Shown here one piece after another: positions 26,474-35,275 of a stretch of DNA of 35,669 nt. Location: positions 1 to 35,669 of the forward strand of contig JAFQMX010000026.1 of assembly GCA_017396125.1 (NCBI GenBank), given 5' to 3'. Both the position numbers and the translations under genes were made by a program. How positions within the stretch are numbered: position 1 is the stretch's first letter; each line of letters starts with the position of its first letter. The stretch is from Clostridia bacterium (GTDB lineage: Bacteria > Bacillota > Clostridia > Christensenellales > Pumilibacteraceae). The notes below the pieces were generated by a model. It saw nothing but the letters and a program-made list of their open reading frames with translations, was not told where the DNA came from and ran no database searches.

Positions 26474-26502
26474 TTGCGATAAATTTGATTAAATATTATA
26501 AT
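26474..26502 (+). promoter_or_regulatory. birA promoter
   Basis: TTGCGA (26474-26479), a 17-bp spacer and TATAAT (26497-26502). The expected transcription start, seven bases after the -10 box, falls at 26509, the A of the birA ATG. The 13 bases ATATTATAATAAT around the -10 recur in the gltX and tuf promoters. Confidence 0.8.
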
Positions 26503-26508
26503 AATATC

Positions 26509-27216
26509 ATGATTAATGCACAAAAGATTTATCAATTTTTGAGCGAGCCACAAAAAAGCAGGCTAAGCTTTGAGATTTTGCAAATAACCGAGTCCACCAA
26601 CGATGTCGCGCTGGCTTGCGCGCCGGGCACGGTGGTTATTGCCGATCAGCAAACCAAGGGCAGAGGCAGAGAAAACCGTGAGTTTTATTCGGGCAAGGGC
26701 GGAATCTATATGAGCGTCTCGGTGGAAAGTACGCAGATCTACCGCCTTACCGTGCGTTTTGCCTCCGCCACGGCTCGCGCTATCGAGCAGGTTTTGGGCA
26801 AATCCGTGGGCATTAAGTGGGTTAACGACCTGATTGTAGGGGGCAAAAAGGTATGCGGAATTTTGTGCGAGAGCAGAGTTCAGGGCGACCAAATCAGCGC
26901 CGTCGCGGGCGTGGGCATTAATCTTTGCGGTGAAATTCCCGACTCGCTTAAGGATATTGCCGGCACGCTGGAAAAAAGCGACGAAAAGAAGGAAGAGCTG
27001 GTGGCGAAAATTCTCGACAATTTTTACGAGGAGTGGGATTATTTGGACTATTACCGCAAAAAAAGCTTGGTGCTGGGCAAGAAAATCGAGGTGGACGGCA
27101 AAATTTACGAGGCTACCGATATAGACGACGAAGGCGGGCTGGTTTTGCAAAACGAGATGGAGCGCGTGGTTAAGCGCACGGGCGAAATACGAATTGCCCT
27201 AGCCGACTTGCTGTAA
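26509..27216 (+). CDS. birA: Biotin--[acetyl-CoA-carboxylase] ligase, stand-alone type
   Basis: Biotin protein ligase activates biotin with ATP and attaches it to carboxylase or decarboxylase carrier proteins. The protein has the start-of-domain ITESTNDVA, the biotinyl-AMP loop QQTKGRGRENREF (GRGRxxR), the IKWVNDLIVGGKKVCGILCE strand and a C-terminal SH3-like part. At 235 residues it lacks the N-terminal helix-turn-helix of BirA repressors, so it is a ligase only. I chose the ATG at 26509. A TTG at 26485 would extend the frame, but it lies inside the promoter. No ribosome binding site precedes 26509 and the mRNA is predicted to begin there, so translation is probably leaderless. Confidence 0.9.
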   Translation: MINAQKIYQFLSEPQKSRLSFEILQITESTNDVALACAPGTVVIADQQTKGRGRENREFYSGKGGIYMSVSVESTQIYRLTVRFASATARAIEQVLGKSVGIKWVNDLIVGGKKVCGILCESRVQGDQISAVAGVGINLCGEIPDSLKDIAGTLEKSDEKKEELVAKILDNFYEEWDYLDYYRKKSLVLGKKIEVDGKIYEATDIDDEGGLVLQNEMERVVKRTGEIRIALADLL

Positions 27217-27244
27217 ACTAAAACTAATTTGAAATTAATAGAAA

Positions 27245-27281
27245 AAGAGCAAACACAATTTGTGCCTGCTCTTATTTTTTT
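27245..27281. terminator. Bidirectional terminator between birA and trxA
   Basis: AAGAGCA pairs with TGCTCTT, and an inner CACA pairs with TGTG. ATTTTTTT follows on the + strand and TTTTTC on the minus strand. It serves both convergent genes. Confidence 0.88.
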
Positions 27282-27313
27282 GTCGTAAAATTTGTGCCTA
27301 GACTTTTTTGCGA

Positions 27314-27625
27314 TTAATCCTTGATAAGCTCGGTCAAATCGTCGAAATTTTGCAATCCGCTGACCTTATTTATCATTTTACCGTTTTTGAACACGATAAG
27401 AGTAGGGATGTTCATTATGCCAAAACGCTTGCTAAGGTCGTATTCGTCGTCCACATTGACCTTGCAAACCTTGACCCTGTCCGCCATTTCGTCGGCAAAC
27501 ATGTCGAGAATAGGGCCTTGGGAACGGCACGGTCCGCACCACGGTGCCCAAAAATCCACGATTACCGTCTTGTCGGTATTGGTAATTTCTTTTTCGAAAG
27601 TCTGATAAGTAAGTTCGGTTGCCAT
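27314..27625 (-). CDS. trxA: Thioredoxin
   Basis: Thioredoxin is the small cytosolic dithiol reductase that keeps proteins such as ribonucleotide reductase reduced. The 103-residue length is typical. The active site is WAPWCGPCRSQGP (about residues 25-37), and the cis-proline loop is MNIPTLIVFKNG (about 71-82). GGGAG precedes the ATG. It follows pepV by 78 bp on the same strand with no clear promoter of its own, so it may be cotranscribed. The Arg-Ser-Gln after the active site replaces the common KxxxP helix start, a minor variation. Confidence 0.95.
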   Translation of the reverse strand: MATELTYQTFEKEITNTDKTVIVDFWAPWCGPCRSQGPILDMFADEMADRVKVCKVNVDDEYDLSKRFGIMNIPTLIVFKNGKMINKVSGLQNFDDLTELIKD

Positions 27626-27703
27626 ATTTTATCTCCCGTATATAATTTGTGTAAAAAACGTCGGTTTATTCGCGAGCGAGCAGCCGCCGCAACCAAGGGT
27701 CGA

Positions 27704-29077
27704 TTATTCGCAAGCAAGCTTTTTGATAGCTTCTTTGTAAATTTCTGCCGCTTTGTAGAATTCTTCGATAGGAACGCACTCGTCGATGTTGTGAATATTG
27801 GTTTCCGTTCCGCGGAAGGTAGGACCAAACGCAAGCGCGTTTTTGAGTTCTCTGGCATAAGTTCCGCCACCGCAAATCAAGCACTCGCCCGGATTGCCGG
27901 TAACCTGCTCGTAAACTTCAAGAAGCGAGCTTACCAGCTTGCTCTCCGGTGGAATAAAGAGGTTTGGTGCGTATTTGTTGACAACGATATGCGAATTTTT
28001 TGGCAAAGCGGTCTTTACTGCCTTTTCGATGTCTTCCTTTTTGTTGCAAACAGGACAACGGAAGTCGAGAGTAAAGTAAAGAGTTTTTTCGTCGATATCG
28101 ATTATGCCCATGCTTACTGTCTGGTTTCCCGTCGAGTCCTCGTTGTCTATTCCGAGAACGGACACAGCCTTGGAGTTGCAGAACACTTCGTTCATCATGT
28201 TAACGAGCTCGGAATCGGTTTCAAGAGCGCCGAGTACGGTAAAAAGCTTCCAGATAGCATTGTCGGCGTTGTGCGGAGCCATCGCGTGACCTGCCACGCC
28301 CTTTGCTTCGATAACAACTACCTTGTCCTTTACCAAAAGGTTGTAGTCGTCAGGCTGGTGACCTGCCGCGAGAATATTGCCCACGAGCTCGGAGCGGAAG
28401 AACGGCTTATCGCCAAGAGCGAGAAGCTTTTCGCCGAGAGGGCTGTCCTTGAACACCGAAACGAAGGCCTTGTCCGGAACTACGTTGTAGCTGTCGCCTG
28501 CGCCGATTGCTGCGATATTTTTTTCGAAGAACTTGTCGAGCGGGCAGGTAACGTTGAGATGCAAAATTCCCTTTTCGCTGTTGATAAGAGGGAAGTCTGC
28601 GTCGGGAACGAAGCTCATAGTAGGCATTTCGTCGTGCTGAACGTAGTGCTTGATGCACGCGCTGCCGTGTTCTTCATCACAGCCTGCAATAATACGCACG
28701 CGCTTGTTGAATTTAACACCGTTGTTTTTGAGTTCCTCGAGAGCCTTGAGGCACATAACAACCGAGCCCTTGTCGTCCACTACACCGCGACCGTAGAGCT
28801 TGCCTTGGTCTACCGTGAGCTTGTACGGCGGATAGGTCCAGCCACCGCCTGCAGGAACGACGTCGAGATGGCACAAAATTCCCAGCATTTCCTCGCCCTC
28901 GCCGTATTCCGCGTATCCGCAGTAACCGTCAAGGTCGTGAGTTCTAAAGCCCATTTGCTCGCTCTTTTGCAAAAACCAGTCGAGAGCCTTGCGACATTCC
29001 TCTCCAAAAGGCGCGCCTGGGGCAGGTTCACCCTTTTCGCTAGGGATTTCCATAATTTCGGCTAACATTTCTAACAT
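27704..29077 (-). CDS. pepV: M20-family dipeptidase (PepV/Sapep type)
   Basis: PepV-type enzymes are dinuclear zinc dipeptidases of the cytoplasm that finish peptide breakdown. The 457-residue length fits. Metal and catalytic motifs are visible: GILCHLDVVPAGGGW (His and Asp near residues 68-70), GRGVVDDKG (bridging Asp near 102), GCDEEHGS (Glu pair near 134) and PDADFP (near 158). A late GGGTYAR is the end-of-domain His-type region. It has its own extended -10 promoter upstream and is followed by trxA. A near-copy of its last 16 bases, including the stop, lies 38 bp further downstream. Confidence 0.93.
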   Translation of the reverse strand: MLEMLAEIMEIPSEKGEPAPGAPFGEECRKALDWFLQKSEQMGFRTHDLDGYCGYAEYGEGEEMLGILCHLDVVPAGGGWTYPPYKLTVDQGKLYGRGVVDDKGSVVMCLKALEELKNNGVKFNKRVRIIAGCDEEHGSACIKHYVQHDEMPTMSFVPDADFPLINSEKGILHLNVTCPLDKFFEKNIAAIGAGDSYNVVPDKAFVSVFKDSPLGEKLLALGDKPFFRSELVGNILAAGHQPDDYNLLVKDKVVVIEAKGVAGHAMAPHNADNAIWKLFTVLGALETDSELVNMMNEVFCNSKAVSVLGIDNEDSTGNQTVSMGIIDIDEKTLYFTLDFRCPVCNKKEDIEKAVKTALPKNSHIVVNKYAPNLFIPPESKLVSSLLEVYEQVTGNPGECLICGGGTYARELKNALAFGPTFRGTETNIHNIDECVPIEEFYKAAEIYKEAIKKLACE

Positions 29078-29130
29078 AAGTACACCTCATAGCTTACCGA
29101 GAGTTCGGCAGTATAAAAATTGTTTATGAC

Positions 29131-29159
29131 AGTATAACATTATTTGGCCTGGCTGTCAA
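29131..29159 (-). promoter_or_regulatory. Promoter of pepV
   Basis: On the minus strand: TTGACA, a 17-bp spacer and TGTTATACT, an extended -10 with one mismatch. Transcription should start near 29124. Confidence 0.87.
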
Positions 29160-29269
29160 TCGTTATCTTCGGTTAACTGTTTTGCGTAGGCGGGAGCAAT
29201 TTGGACGAAAACAAAATTCAACAAAATTGGACGGAGTTGTTTATCTCTTGTTTTTTGTGGAAAATATAC

Positions 29270-29298
29270 TTGCGAAATGCGCAGTTTTATATTATAAT
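29270..29298 (+). promoter_or_regulatory. Promoter of gltX
   Basis: TTGCGA (29270-29275), a 17-bp spacer and TATAAT (29293-29298). The predicted leader is about 27 bases and too short for a T-box. The core is nearly identical to the birA promoter. Confidence 0.82.
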
Positions 29299-29331
29299 AA
29301 TGCGGAATAATATATAATAAGGAGAGGCTTT

Positions 29332-30750
29332 ATGGAAGAAGTCCGCACCAGATTTGCGCCCAGCCCCACCGGATACCTTCATATCGGGGGATTGAGAACG
29401 GCGCTTTACGCATATCTTTTCGCAAAAAAGAGAGGCGGAAAGTTTATTTTGAGAATAGAGGATACCGACCGCGAGCGTTTCGTAGACGGCGCCGTCGATA
29501 TTATTTACCGCACCATGAAAGAGTCGGGGCTCGTTTACGACGAGGGTCCGGACGTGGGCGGAGATTACGGCCCGTATATTCAGAGCGAGCGAAAGGACAC
29601 TTATCTCCAGTTTGCCGAACAGCTCGTAAAAAACGGCGGAGCATACTACTGCTTTTGCAGTAAGGAAAGGCTGGAGGAGCTTCACGCAAACGGTGCCACC
29701 AAGTACGACAAGCACTGTTTGTCGCTGAGCAAGGAAGAAGTTGAGCGCAGAATTGCTGCGGGCGAAAAGTATGTTATTAGACAAAATATTCCTGCCGATG
29801 GCTCGACCACCTATAACGACATGGTATTTGGCGACATAACCGTGGATTACAAGGATCTCGAGGACAATATCCTCATCAAGTCCGACGGCTTGCCTACCTA
29901 TAACTTTGCCAACGTAGTAGACGACTATCTCATGAAGATAAACTACGTTATTCGCGGAGTAGAGTATCTTTCGTCCACGCCAAAGTACAATCTCTTGTAC
30001 GACGGCTTGGGTTGGGAAAGACCGCACTATATTCATTTGCAGCCGATAATGAAGGACGCTACCCGCAAGCTCAGTAAGCGTTACGGCGACGCAGCGTACG
30101 GCGACTTTATCGAAAAGGGATTTTTGAAAGAGGCGATTATCAACTATATTGCGCTTCTTGGCTGGAGCCCAAAGGATAATACCGAAAAGTTCTCGCTCGA
30201 GGAAATGGTGGAGAAGTTTGACATTTCCGGACTTTCGCACAGCCCGTCCATCTTCGACGAGGTAAAGATGCGTTACATCAACTCTCTCTACGTCAAAGAG
30301 ATGACCGAAGAAGCGTTCCACGAATACGCTTTGCCGTTCTACGACAGATACGATTATCTCAAGGGCTACGATTACAGACTGCTAAGCAAGCTGCTCGCGT
30401 CCAGAGTAGAGGTTTTCTCGGATATCGGCAAGCTTACCGAATTTTTGACGCAGTTTGACGGCTATGATTTGAGCTTGCTCGTAAACGCAAAATGGAAGAC
30501 CAATGAGGAGCTTGCAAAGGCTATGCTCCCTGACCTTATCGAGCTTACCCAAAATGACTTTGAGGGATTGCACGATGGACTTGTGGCTTATGCCGAAAAA
30601 GCGGGTTACAAAAAAGGACAGGTGCTTTGGGTGTACAGAATTGCTTTGACCGGCGCGCAAAACACTCCGGGCGGAGCAGTGGAAATGGCTGAGCTTCTCG
30701 GCAAGGATAAGGCGGTGGAAAGACTGCAAGCAACCCTTGCTAGACTGTAA
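29332..30750 (+). CDS. gltX: Glutamyl-tRNA synthetase
   Basis: GltX charges tRNA-Glu, and in many Bacillota also tRNA-Gln for later amidation. The 472-residue protein has the class I HIGH-type motif in APSPTGYLHIGGLRTALY (about residues 9-26), the RIEDTDRERF strand and the KMSKS-type loop as KLSKRYGDA (about 246-254). The C-terminal anticodon-binding region is complete and ends GGAVEMAELLGKDKAVER. AAGGAGAGG lies 6 bp upstream of the ATG. No clear terminator follows before the next gene, so read-through is possible. Confidence 0.96.
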   Translation: MEEVRTRFAPSPTGYLHIGGLRTALYAYLFAKKRGGKFILRIEDTDRERFVDGAVDIIYRTMKESGLVYDEGPDVGGDYGPYIQSERKDTYLQFAEQLVKNGGAYYCFCSKERLEELHANGATKYDKHCLSLSKEEVERRIAAGEKYVIRQNIPADGSTTYNDMVFGDITVDYKDLEDNILIKSDGLPTYNFANVVDDYLMKINYVIRGVEYLSSTPKYNLLYDGLGWERPHYIHLQPIMKDATRKLSKRYGDAAYGDFIEKGFLKEAIINYIALLGWSPKDNTEKFSLEEMVEKFDISGLSHSPSIFDEVKMRYINSLYVKEMTEEAFHEYALPFYDRYDYLKGYDYRLLSKLLASRVEVFSDIGKLTEFLTQFDGYDLSLLVNAKWKTNEELAKAMLPDLIELTQNDFEGLHDGLVAYAEKAGYKKGQVLWVYRIALTGAQNTPGGAVEMAELLGKDKAVERLQATLARL

Positions 30751-30914
30751 CAAGATAGCATTTTAGACTAATAATTTATATAACCGAGCAAACGGGTAAC
30801 GAAAAAACAAGACGCTAAACAACCGCAGGACTGACAAAAGAAGGGACGAAAAAACTGCCGTTTCCGCCCAAGGGACACGGTAAAAAAAAGTAAAGTTTTA
30901 TTCGAGGAAAAATT

Positions 30915-31895
30915 ATGAGTGGTAAGAAAAAAGTCAATACGTATATTGGAAAAATGAGCAAAAGTGAAAGGGTTGCGTTTTTTAGCAACTTGGTTTTGAT
31001 GTTGTTGCTCGTCGTTTCGTTCATATATGCGCTGTTTAATTGCTTCGTTGCGCCGATATCTTCTTCTACCGAAAACACAAAGAGCAACTATATGCTGACT
31101 GCATGGCAAAGCCTTTTGGGAATAATAGTTTTGTCGCTTCCTAGCGTGTTGAAAAAGTTCAGATTAGTAGTTCCGGCATATCTCAAAATAGTGCTGGTAT
31201 TCTACGTGTTGGCGGCAATTTTCCTCGGCGAAGTCAGACATTATTATTATCGCTTTGAGCATTGGGACACCCTGTGCCATATGTGTAGCGGTATGATTTT
31301 TACCGTGCTCAGCTTTTCATTCGTTTATCTGCTCAATGCAGGCAAGGGCTTGCACGACAAAATGAGTCCCGGATTCGTTGCACTGTTCGCGTTTTGCTTT
31401 GCGGCAACCTCGGGTATGGTGTGGGAGGTTATGGAATTTTGCATCGATACCATAGTTGGATGTAATATGCAAAAGTTTATTCCAATGGTGGACGGCTTGT
31501 TTAACGGCGGAGCGGGCAGAGAACCGCTGCTTGGTACGGACGAGCAAATCGCTGCGTTTTTCCGTAGACCCGAGGGGTACAAATACGCGCTTATGGACAC
31601 TATGTACGACCTCGTGGTAGACCTAGTGGGAGCGTTTATTATGACCATGGTTTGCTATGCTTTGATGAAAGCCAAAAAGGCGCGTATGGACGAATTTGTT
31701 ATTACCAGAGTAAAAGAGACAGAAACCGTCAAGGAAATTGTTATCCAAACCGTGGTCACTGAGGTTGGCAAACAAACAGCCGTTGCTGAGCAAGAAAAAC
31801 AACCAACGGTTGTCGCCGACGAACTGTGCGAGACAGCCGAGCAAGAGGCCGAGGTGGAGCAAGAAGTTGCGTCCACTGCGGAGACGGTGGAGTAG
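30915..31895 (+). CDS. YjdF/DUF2238-like membrane protein
   Basis: The 326-residue protein has about five or six membrane helices (near residues 24-48, 60-75, 88-107, 120-143, 155-175 and 240-258). Motifs match what I recall for the YjdF/DUF2238 family: GEVRHYYYRFEHWDTLCHM, FVALFAFCFA, VWEVMEFCIDT, GCNMQ and DTMYDLVVDLVGA. A Glu/Val/Thr-rich cytoplasmic tail of about 60 residues (after 265) is an addition. The function is unknown. The start is supported by GAGGAA 8 bases upstream. It ends just before a strong terminator and the str operon. The stretch between it and gltX holds an imperfect hairpin (about 30858-30881) and nothing else recognised. Confidence 0.78.
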   Translation: MSGKKKVNTYIGKMSKSERVAFFSNLVLMLLLVVSFIYALFNCFVAPISSSTENTKSNYMLTAWQSLLGIIVLSLPSVLKKFRLVVPAYLKIVLVFYVLAAIFLGEVRHYYYRFEHWDTLCHMCSGMIFTVLSFSFVYLLNAGKGLHDKMSPGFVALFAFCFAATSGMVWEVMEFCIDTIVGCNMQKFIPMVDGLFNGGAGREPLLGTDEQIAAFFRRPEGYKYALMDTMYDLVVDLVGAFIMTMVCYALMKAKKARMDEFVITRVKETETVKEIVIQTVVTEVGKQTAVAEQEKQPTVVADELCETAEQEAEVEQEVASTAETVE

Positions 31896-31940
31896 CCCAA
31901 ATCGTAAAATTGTCCCAAGGGGAACGAAAAAATAGTCAAC

Positions 31941-32005
31941 AAGCCGATAATTTGCGAATTTAAGTGCAGAAAACACACGAATTTGCAAAAAATCGGCTTT
32001 TTTTT
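31941..32005 (+). terminator. Long-stem terminator of the DUF2238-like gene
   Basis: AAGCCGAT (31941-31948) pairs with ATCGGCTT (31992-31999), supported by an inner TTTGC/GCAAA pair. A run of T follows. It insulates the str operon promoter, which begins three bases later. Confidence 0.85.
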
Positions 32006-32007
32006 GT

Positions 32008-32037
32008 TTGACAAAGGATTGCCCTTTGGTTTATAAT
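32008..32037 (+). promoter_or_regulatory. Promoter of the str operon
   Basis: TTGACA (32008-32013), an 18-bp spacer and TATAAT (32032-32037). The predicted transcription start is near 32044, about 100 bases before rpsL. Confidence 0.88.
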
Positions 32038-32043
32038 CATTAT

Positions 32044-32130
32044 CGCGTGTGCTTTCGCGCGCGTGGTTTTTCTTTTCCGAAAAAAGAAATCTGTCCTTCT
32101 TTTTTAAGAAGCGGGGCAAGACTACTAAAG
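32044..32130 (+). promoter_or_regulatory. Structured leader of the str operon
   Basis: The leader contains two consecutive small hairpins: a TTTCTTTT/AAAAGAAA stem with a short loop, and CTTCTT-TTTT-AAGAAG. A GC-rich alternating CGCG segment precedes them at the 5' end. There is no strong terminator before the AAAGGAGG site, so control would be at stability or translation level if at all. Confidence 0.4.
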
Positions 32131-32144
32131 GAGGTAGAGTAATA

Positions 32145-32516
32145 ATGCCAACTATTAACCAGTTGATTAGGAAGGGTCGTAAAAAGATCGAGTACAAATC
32201 CATGAGCCCGATTTTGGAAAACAATCCACAAAAGCGTGGAGTTTGCTTGTCTGTTACCACCACCACTCCTAAAAAGCCTAACTCGGCACTTCGTAAGATC
32301 GCCAGAGTTCGTCTTGTAAACAAGATGGAAGGTACTGTTTATATTCCGGGAATCGGACACAATTTGCAGGAACACAGCGTCGTGCTTATTCGTGGTGGCA
32401 GAGTGAAGGATTTGCCAGGTGTAAGATATCACATTATTCGTGGTACGCTTGATACTGCAGGCGTTGCAAAACGTAAGCAATCCCGCTCTAAGTACGGTGC
32501 TAAACGCGCCAAATAA
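32145..32516 (+). CDS. rpsL: 30S ribosomal protein S12
   Basis: S12 shapes the decoding centre and is the streptomycin-resistance locus. The 123-residue length fits the short form of the family. Conserved stretches are [10 protein letters not shown] at the start, [20 protein letters not shown] (about residues 37-56), [13 protein letters not shown] and [16 protein letters not shown]. Lys42 and Lys87, where resistance changes arise, appear as the normal lysines. The frame is open further upstream, but AAAGGAGG before the ATG at 32145 and the family length fix this start. It is first in the operon rpsL-rpsG-fusA-tuf. Confidence 0.98.
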   Translation: MPTINQLIRKGRKKIEYKSMSPILENNPQKRGVCLSVTTTTPKKPNSALRKIARVRLVNKMEGTVYIPGIGHNLQEHSVVLIRGGRVKDLPGVRYHIIRGTLDTAGVAKRKQSRSKYGAKRAK

Positions 32517-32521
32517 TTAAG

Positions 32522-32557
32522 GGACCCGTAGGGCGCAGGTCCAGCATTAATTGCGCC
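32522..32557 (+). promoter_or_regulatory. Two mutually exclusive hairpins between rpsL and rpsG
   Basis: GGACC (32522-32526) can pair with GGTCC (32538-32542). GGCGCA (32532-32537) can instead pair with TGCGCC (32552-32557). The stems overlap, so they cannot form in full together. In E. coli the rpsL-rpsG gap is the target of S7 autoregulation; this may be a counterpart (inference). Confidence 0.45.
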
Positions 32558-32581
32558 TAATATTACAAGGAGGACAAAATT

Positions 32582-33052
32582 ATGCCAAGAAGAAGCGGGG
32601 TCCCAAAACGTGACGTTTTACCGGATCCTATTTACGGAAGCAAGGTTATTACCAAGCTTACCAATCAGATAATGTACGATGGCAAGAAGGGTATTGCTCA
32701 GGCAATCGTTTACGAAGCTTTCGATATTATTAAAGAAAAAATGGGCGCTGAGCCAATGGACGTTTTCAATCAGGCGATTGAGAACATCAAGCCGGTGCTA
32801 GAAGTTAAGGCAAGAAGAGTTGGTGGTTCTACCTATCAGGTTCCTATCGAAATCAGACCTGAAAGACGCCAGACTCTCGCAATCCGTTGGATGGTTCTTT
32901 ATGCGCGCAAGCGTTCGGAGAAGACCATGAAGGAGAGAATTGCCGGAGAAATTATGGACGCTTACAACAATACCGGCGCATCTATCAAGAAAAAGGACGA
33001 GATGCACCGTATGGCTGAAGCTAACAAGGCTTTTGCACATTACCGCTGGTAA
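32582..33052 (+). CDS. rpsG: 30S ribosomal protein S7
   Basis: S7 nucleates assembly of the 30S head and contacts the exit-site tRNA. The 156-residue protein is the standard length. It begins [20 protein letters not shown] and contains the conserved [19 protein letters not shown] (about residues 76-94) and [14 protein letters not shown] at the end. AAGGAGG precedes the ATG. It lies 65 bp after rpsL and 15 bp before fusA in the str operon. S7 is the usual translational feedback regulator of this operon. Confidence 0.98.
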   Translation: MPRRSGVPKRDVLPDPIYGSKVITKLTNQIMYDGKKGIAQAIVYEAFDIIKEKMGAEPMDVFNQAIENIKPVLEVKARRVGGSTYQVPIEIRPERRQTLAIRWMVLYARKRSEKTMKERIAGEIMDAYNNTGASIKKKDEMHRMAEANKAFAHYRW

Positions 33053-33067
33053 TATAAGGAGAAGACT

Positions 33068-35188
33068 ATGTCCAATAGAGAATATTCACTTGAAAATACC
33101 CGTAATATCGGTATAATGGCGCACATCGACGCTGGTAAAACCACCACTTCGGAGCGTATTCTTTATTATACCGGTAAAACTCACAAAATCGGTGAGGTTC
33201 ACGAAGGTGCAGCTACCATGGACTGGATGGAGCAGGAGCAGGAGCGTGGTATTACCATTACTTCCGCTGCTACCACCACTCAGTGGAGAGTAGACCGCAG
33301 TGCAGGAAGCAAAGAGCCATATAAGAGAATTAACATTATCGACACCCCAGGACACGTTGACTTTACTGTAGAGGTAGAGCGTTCGCTCAAAGTTCTTGAC
33401 GGATCCGTAGCAGTGTTCTGTGCAAGAGGCGGTGTACAGCCTCAGTCCGAAACCGTTTGGAGACAGGCAGACAAGTACAGAGTTCCAAGAATGGCGTACG
33501 TTAATAAGATGGACCGTGACGGTGCTAACTTCTTTAACGTTATCGATATGATGAAGTCTAGACTTGGTGCTAATCCTGTTGCTATTCAGCTCCCTATCGG
33601 TAAGTCCGAGACCTTTGTTGGCGTTATCGACCTCGTATTGATGAACGCTACTATATATAAGGATGACCTCGGTAAGGAAATGGAAGTTATCGAGATCCCT
33701 GCTGAGTACATGGAGCAGGCTAAGGAATACAGAGCAAAGCTTCTCGAAGTTGTTGCAGAAAGTGACGACGCTCTTATGGAAAGATACTTTGAGACCGAAG
33801 GTGAGGACTTCACCGTAGAAGAAATCAAGAGAGGCCTCAGAAAACTCACTATCGAGATGAAAATCAACGTAGTAGTTTGCGGATCTTCCTTCAAGAACAA
33901 GGGTGTTCAGAAGCTCCTCGACGCTATCGTAGATTATATGCCATCTCCACTCGATATCCCAGCTATCAAGGGAACTTTGCCTGATAGCGAAGAGGAAGTA
34001 GAGAGAGAAGCTAGCGATACCGCTCCGTTTGCAGGTCTTGCATTCAAGATCATGGCAGACCCATTCGTAGGTAAGCTTGCATTCTTCCGTTGCTATTCCG
34101 GTACTTTGGAGTCTGGTTCTTACGTTCTCAACTCTACCAAGGGCAAGAAAGAGCGTATCAGCCGTATCCTTATGATGCACTCCAACAGCCGTACCGAAAT
34201 CGACAAGATTTTCGCAGGAGATATTTGTGCGTTCGTAGGTCTCAAGGATACCACCACCGGTGATACCCTTTGTGATGAAAAGCACCCTATCATTCTCGAA
34301 AGTATGGAATTCCCTGATCCAGTTATTAACGTAGCTATCGAGCCTAAGACCAAGGCAGACCAGGAAAAGATGACCACTGCACTTATCAAGCTTGCAGAAG
34401 AAGACCCTACCTTTAAGACTTACACCGACCGTGAAACCGGCCAGACCATTATCGCAGGTATGGGTGAGCTCCACCTCGACATTATCGTTGACCGTATGAA
34501 GAGAGAGTTTAAGGTAGAAGCAAATATTGGTAAGCCACAGGTTGCTTACAGAGAGACCATCCGTAACCGTATTGAAGCAGAAGGTAAGTATGCTCGTCAG
34601 TCCGGTGGTAAAGGACAGTACGGTCACTGTAAGATTATTATGGAACCTCTTGAACCAGGCAAGGGATACGAGTTCGAAGATAAGACCGTTGGTGGTTCTA
34701 TTCCTAAGGAATACATCCCAGCTATCGACAAGGGTATCCGCGAAGCTAAGAACAGCGGTATCCTCGCAGGTTACGAAACCGTTGACTTCAAGGTTACAGT
34801 TTACGACGGATCTTACCACGAGGTTGACTCTTCCGAAATGGCGTTTATGATCGCAGGATCTATGGCGTTCAAAGAGGGTATGAGAAAGGCAGATCCATTC
34901 CTTATGGAGCCTATCATGAAGGTTGACGTAAGTTTGCCAGAAGAATATCTTGGTTCTGTTCAGGGTAACGTATCTTCCCGCCGTGGTAACCTTATGGGTA
35001 CCGATGACGTAAACGGCAGCAAGGTTATCCATGCTGAGATTCCTCTTTCCGAAATGTTTGGTTATGCAACCGACCTTCGTAGCCGTACGCAGGGACGTGG
35101 TAACTACACCATGACTTTCGACCACTATGCAGAGGTTCCTAAGTCTGTAGCTACCAAGATTATGGGCGAAAGAGGCAAAAAAGAATAA
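33068..35188 (+). CDS. fusA: Elongation factor G
   Basis: EF-G is the GTPase that drives ribosomal translocation and, with RRF, ribosome recycling. The 706-residue protein has P-loop AHIDAGKTT (about residues 17-25), switch [11 protein letters not shown] (near 92), NKMD (near 146) and the domain IV region with [11 protein letters not shown] and [12 protein letters not shown] (about 515-570). It runs to the usual MGERGKKE-type end. AAGGAGA lies before the ATG. Codon choice is strongly biased, as expected for high expression, and this creates a long open frame on the opposite strand. It lies 15 bp after rpsG. Confidence 0.98.
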   Translation: MSNREYSLENTRNIGIMAHIDAGKTTTSERILYYTGKTHKIGEVHEGAATMDWMEQEQERGITITSAATTTQWRVDRSAGSKEPYKRINIIDTPGHVDFTVEVERSLKVLDGSVAVFCARGGVQPQSETVWRQADKYRVPRMAYVNKMDRDGANFFNVIDMMKSRLGANPVAIQLPIGKSETFVGVIDLVLMNATIYKDDLGKEMEVIEIPAEYMEQAKEYRAKLLEVVAESDDALMERYFETEGEDFTVEEIKRGLRKLTIEMKINVVVCGSSFKNKGVQKLLDAIVDYMPSPLDIPAIKGTLPDSEEEVEREASDTAPFAGLAFKIMADPFVGKLAFFRCYSGTLESGSYVLNSTKGKKERISRILMMHSNSRTEIDKIFAGDICAFVGLKDTTTGDTLCDEKHPIILESMEFPDPVINVAIEPKTKADQEKMTTALIKLAEEDPTFKTYTDRETGQTIIAGMGELHLDIIVDRMKREFKVEANIGKPQVAYRETIRNRIEAEGKYARQSGGKGQYGHCKIIMEPLEPGKGYEFEDKTVGGSIPKEYIPAIDKGIREAKNSGILAGYETVDFKVTVYDGSYHEVDSSEMAFMIAGSMAFKEGMRKADPFLMEPIMKVDVSLPEEYLGSVQGNVSSRRGNLMGTDDVNGSKVIHAEIPLSEMFGYATDLRSRTQGRGNYTMTFDHYAEVPKSVATKIMGERGKKE

Positions 35189-35191
35189 TTA

Positions 35192-35216
35192 GCCGTACTT
35201 TTTAAGTATTTTCGGC
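35192..35216 (+). terminator. Weak hairpin after fusA
   Basis: GCCG pairs with CGGC, with an inner TACTT-TTT-AAGTA stem and a TTTT bulge. AATAATTTTTG follows, so termination is probably partial and tuf may also be read from upstream. Confidence 0.4.
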
Positions 35217-35246
35217 AATAATTTTTGAAAAATCATTTCAAAATGA

Positions 35247-35275
35247 TTGAAATATTTTTAAAAACATATTATAAT
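35247..35275 (+). promoter_or_regulatory. Internal promoter of tuf
   Basis: TTGAAA (35247-35252), a 17-bp spacer and TATAAT (35270-35275). AATCATTT (35231-35238) and AAATGATT (35241-35248) form a perfect palindrome that reaches into the -35 box. The predicted leader is about 83 bases. Confidence 0.8.

Noticed and set aside
27308-29065. Plus-strand frame of 585 codons across trxA and pepV
   Set aside because: It runs antisense to two well-recognised genes and through the gap between them, and shows no domain.
29078-29331. T-box leader before gltX
   Set aside because: The predicted leader is only about 27 bases and no T-box sequence or antiterminator is visible.
30858-30881. Terminator between gltX and the DUF2238-like gene
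   Set aside because: The stem is imperfect and is followed by a run of A, not T, on the plus strand. No minus-strand gene is there to use it.
33086-35125. Minus-strand frame of about 680 codons opposite fusA
   Set aside because: It is the shadow of a highly codon-biased EF-G gene. It has no ribosome binding site and no recognisable domain.
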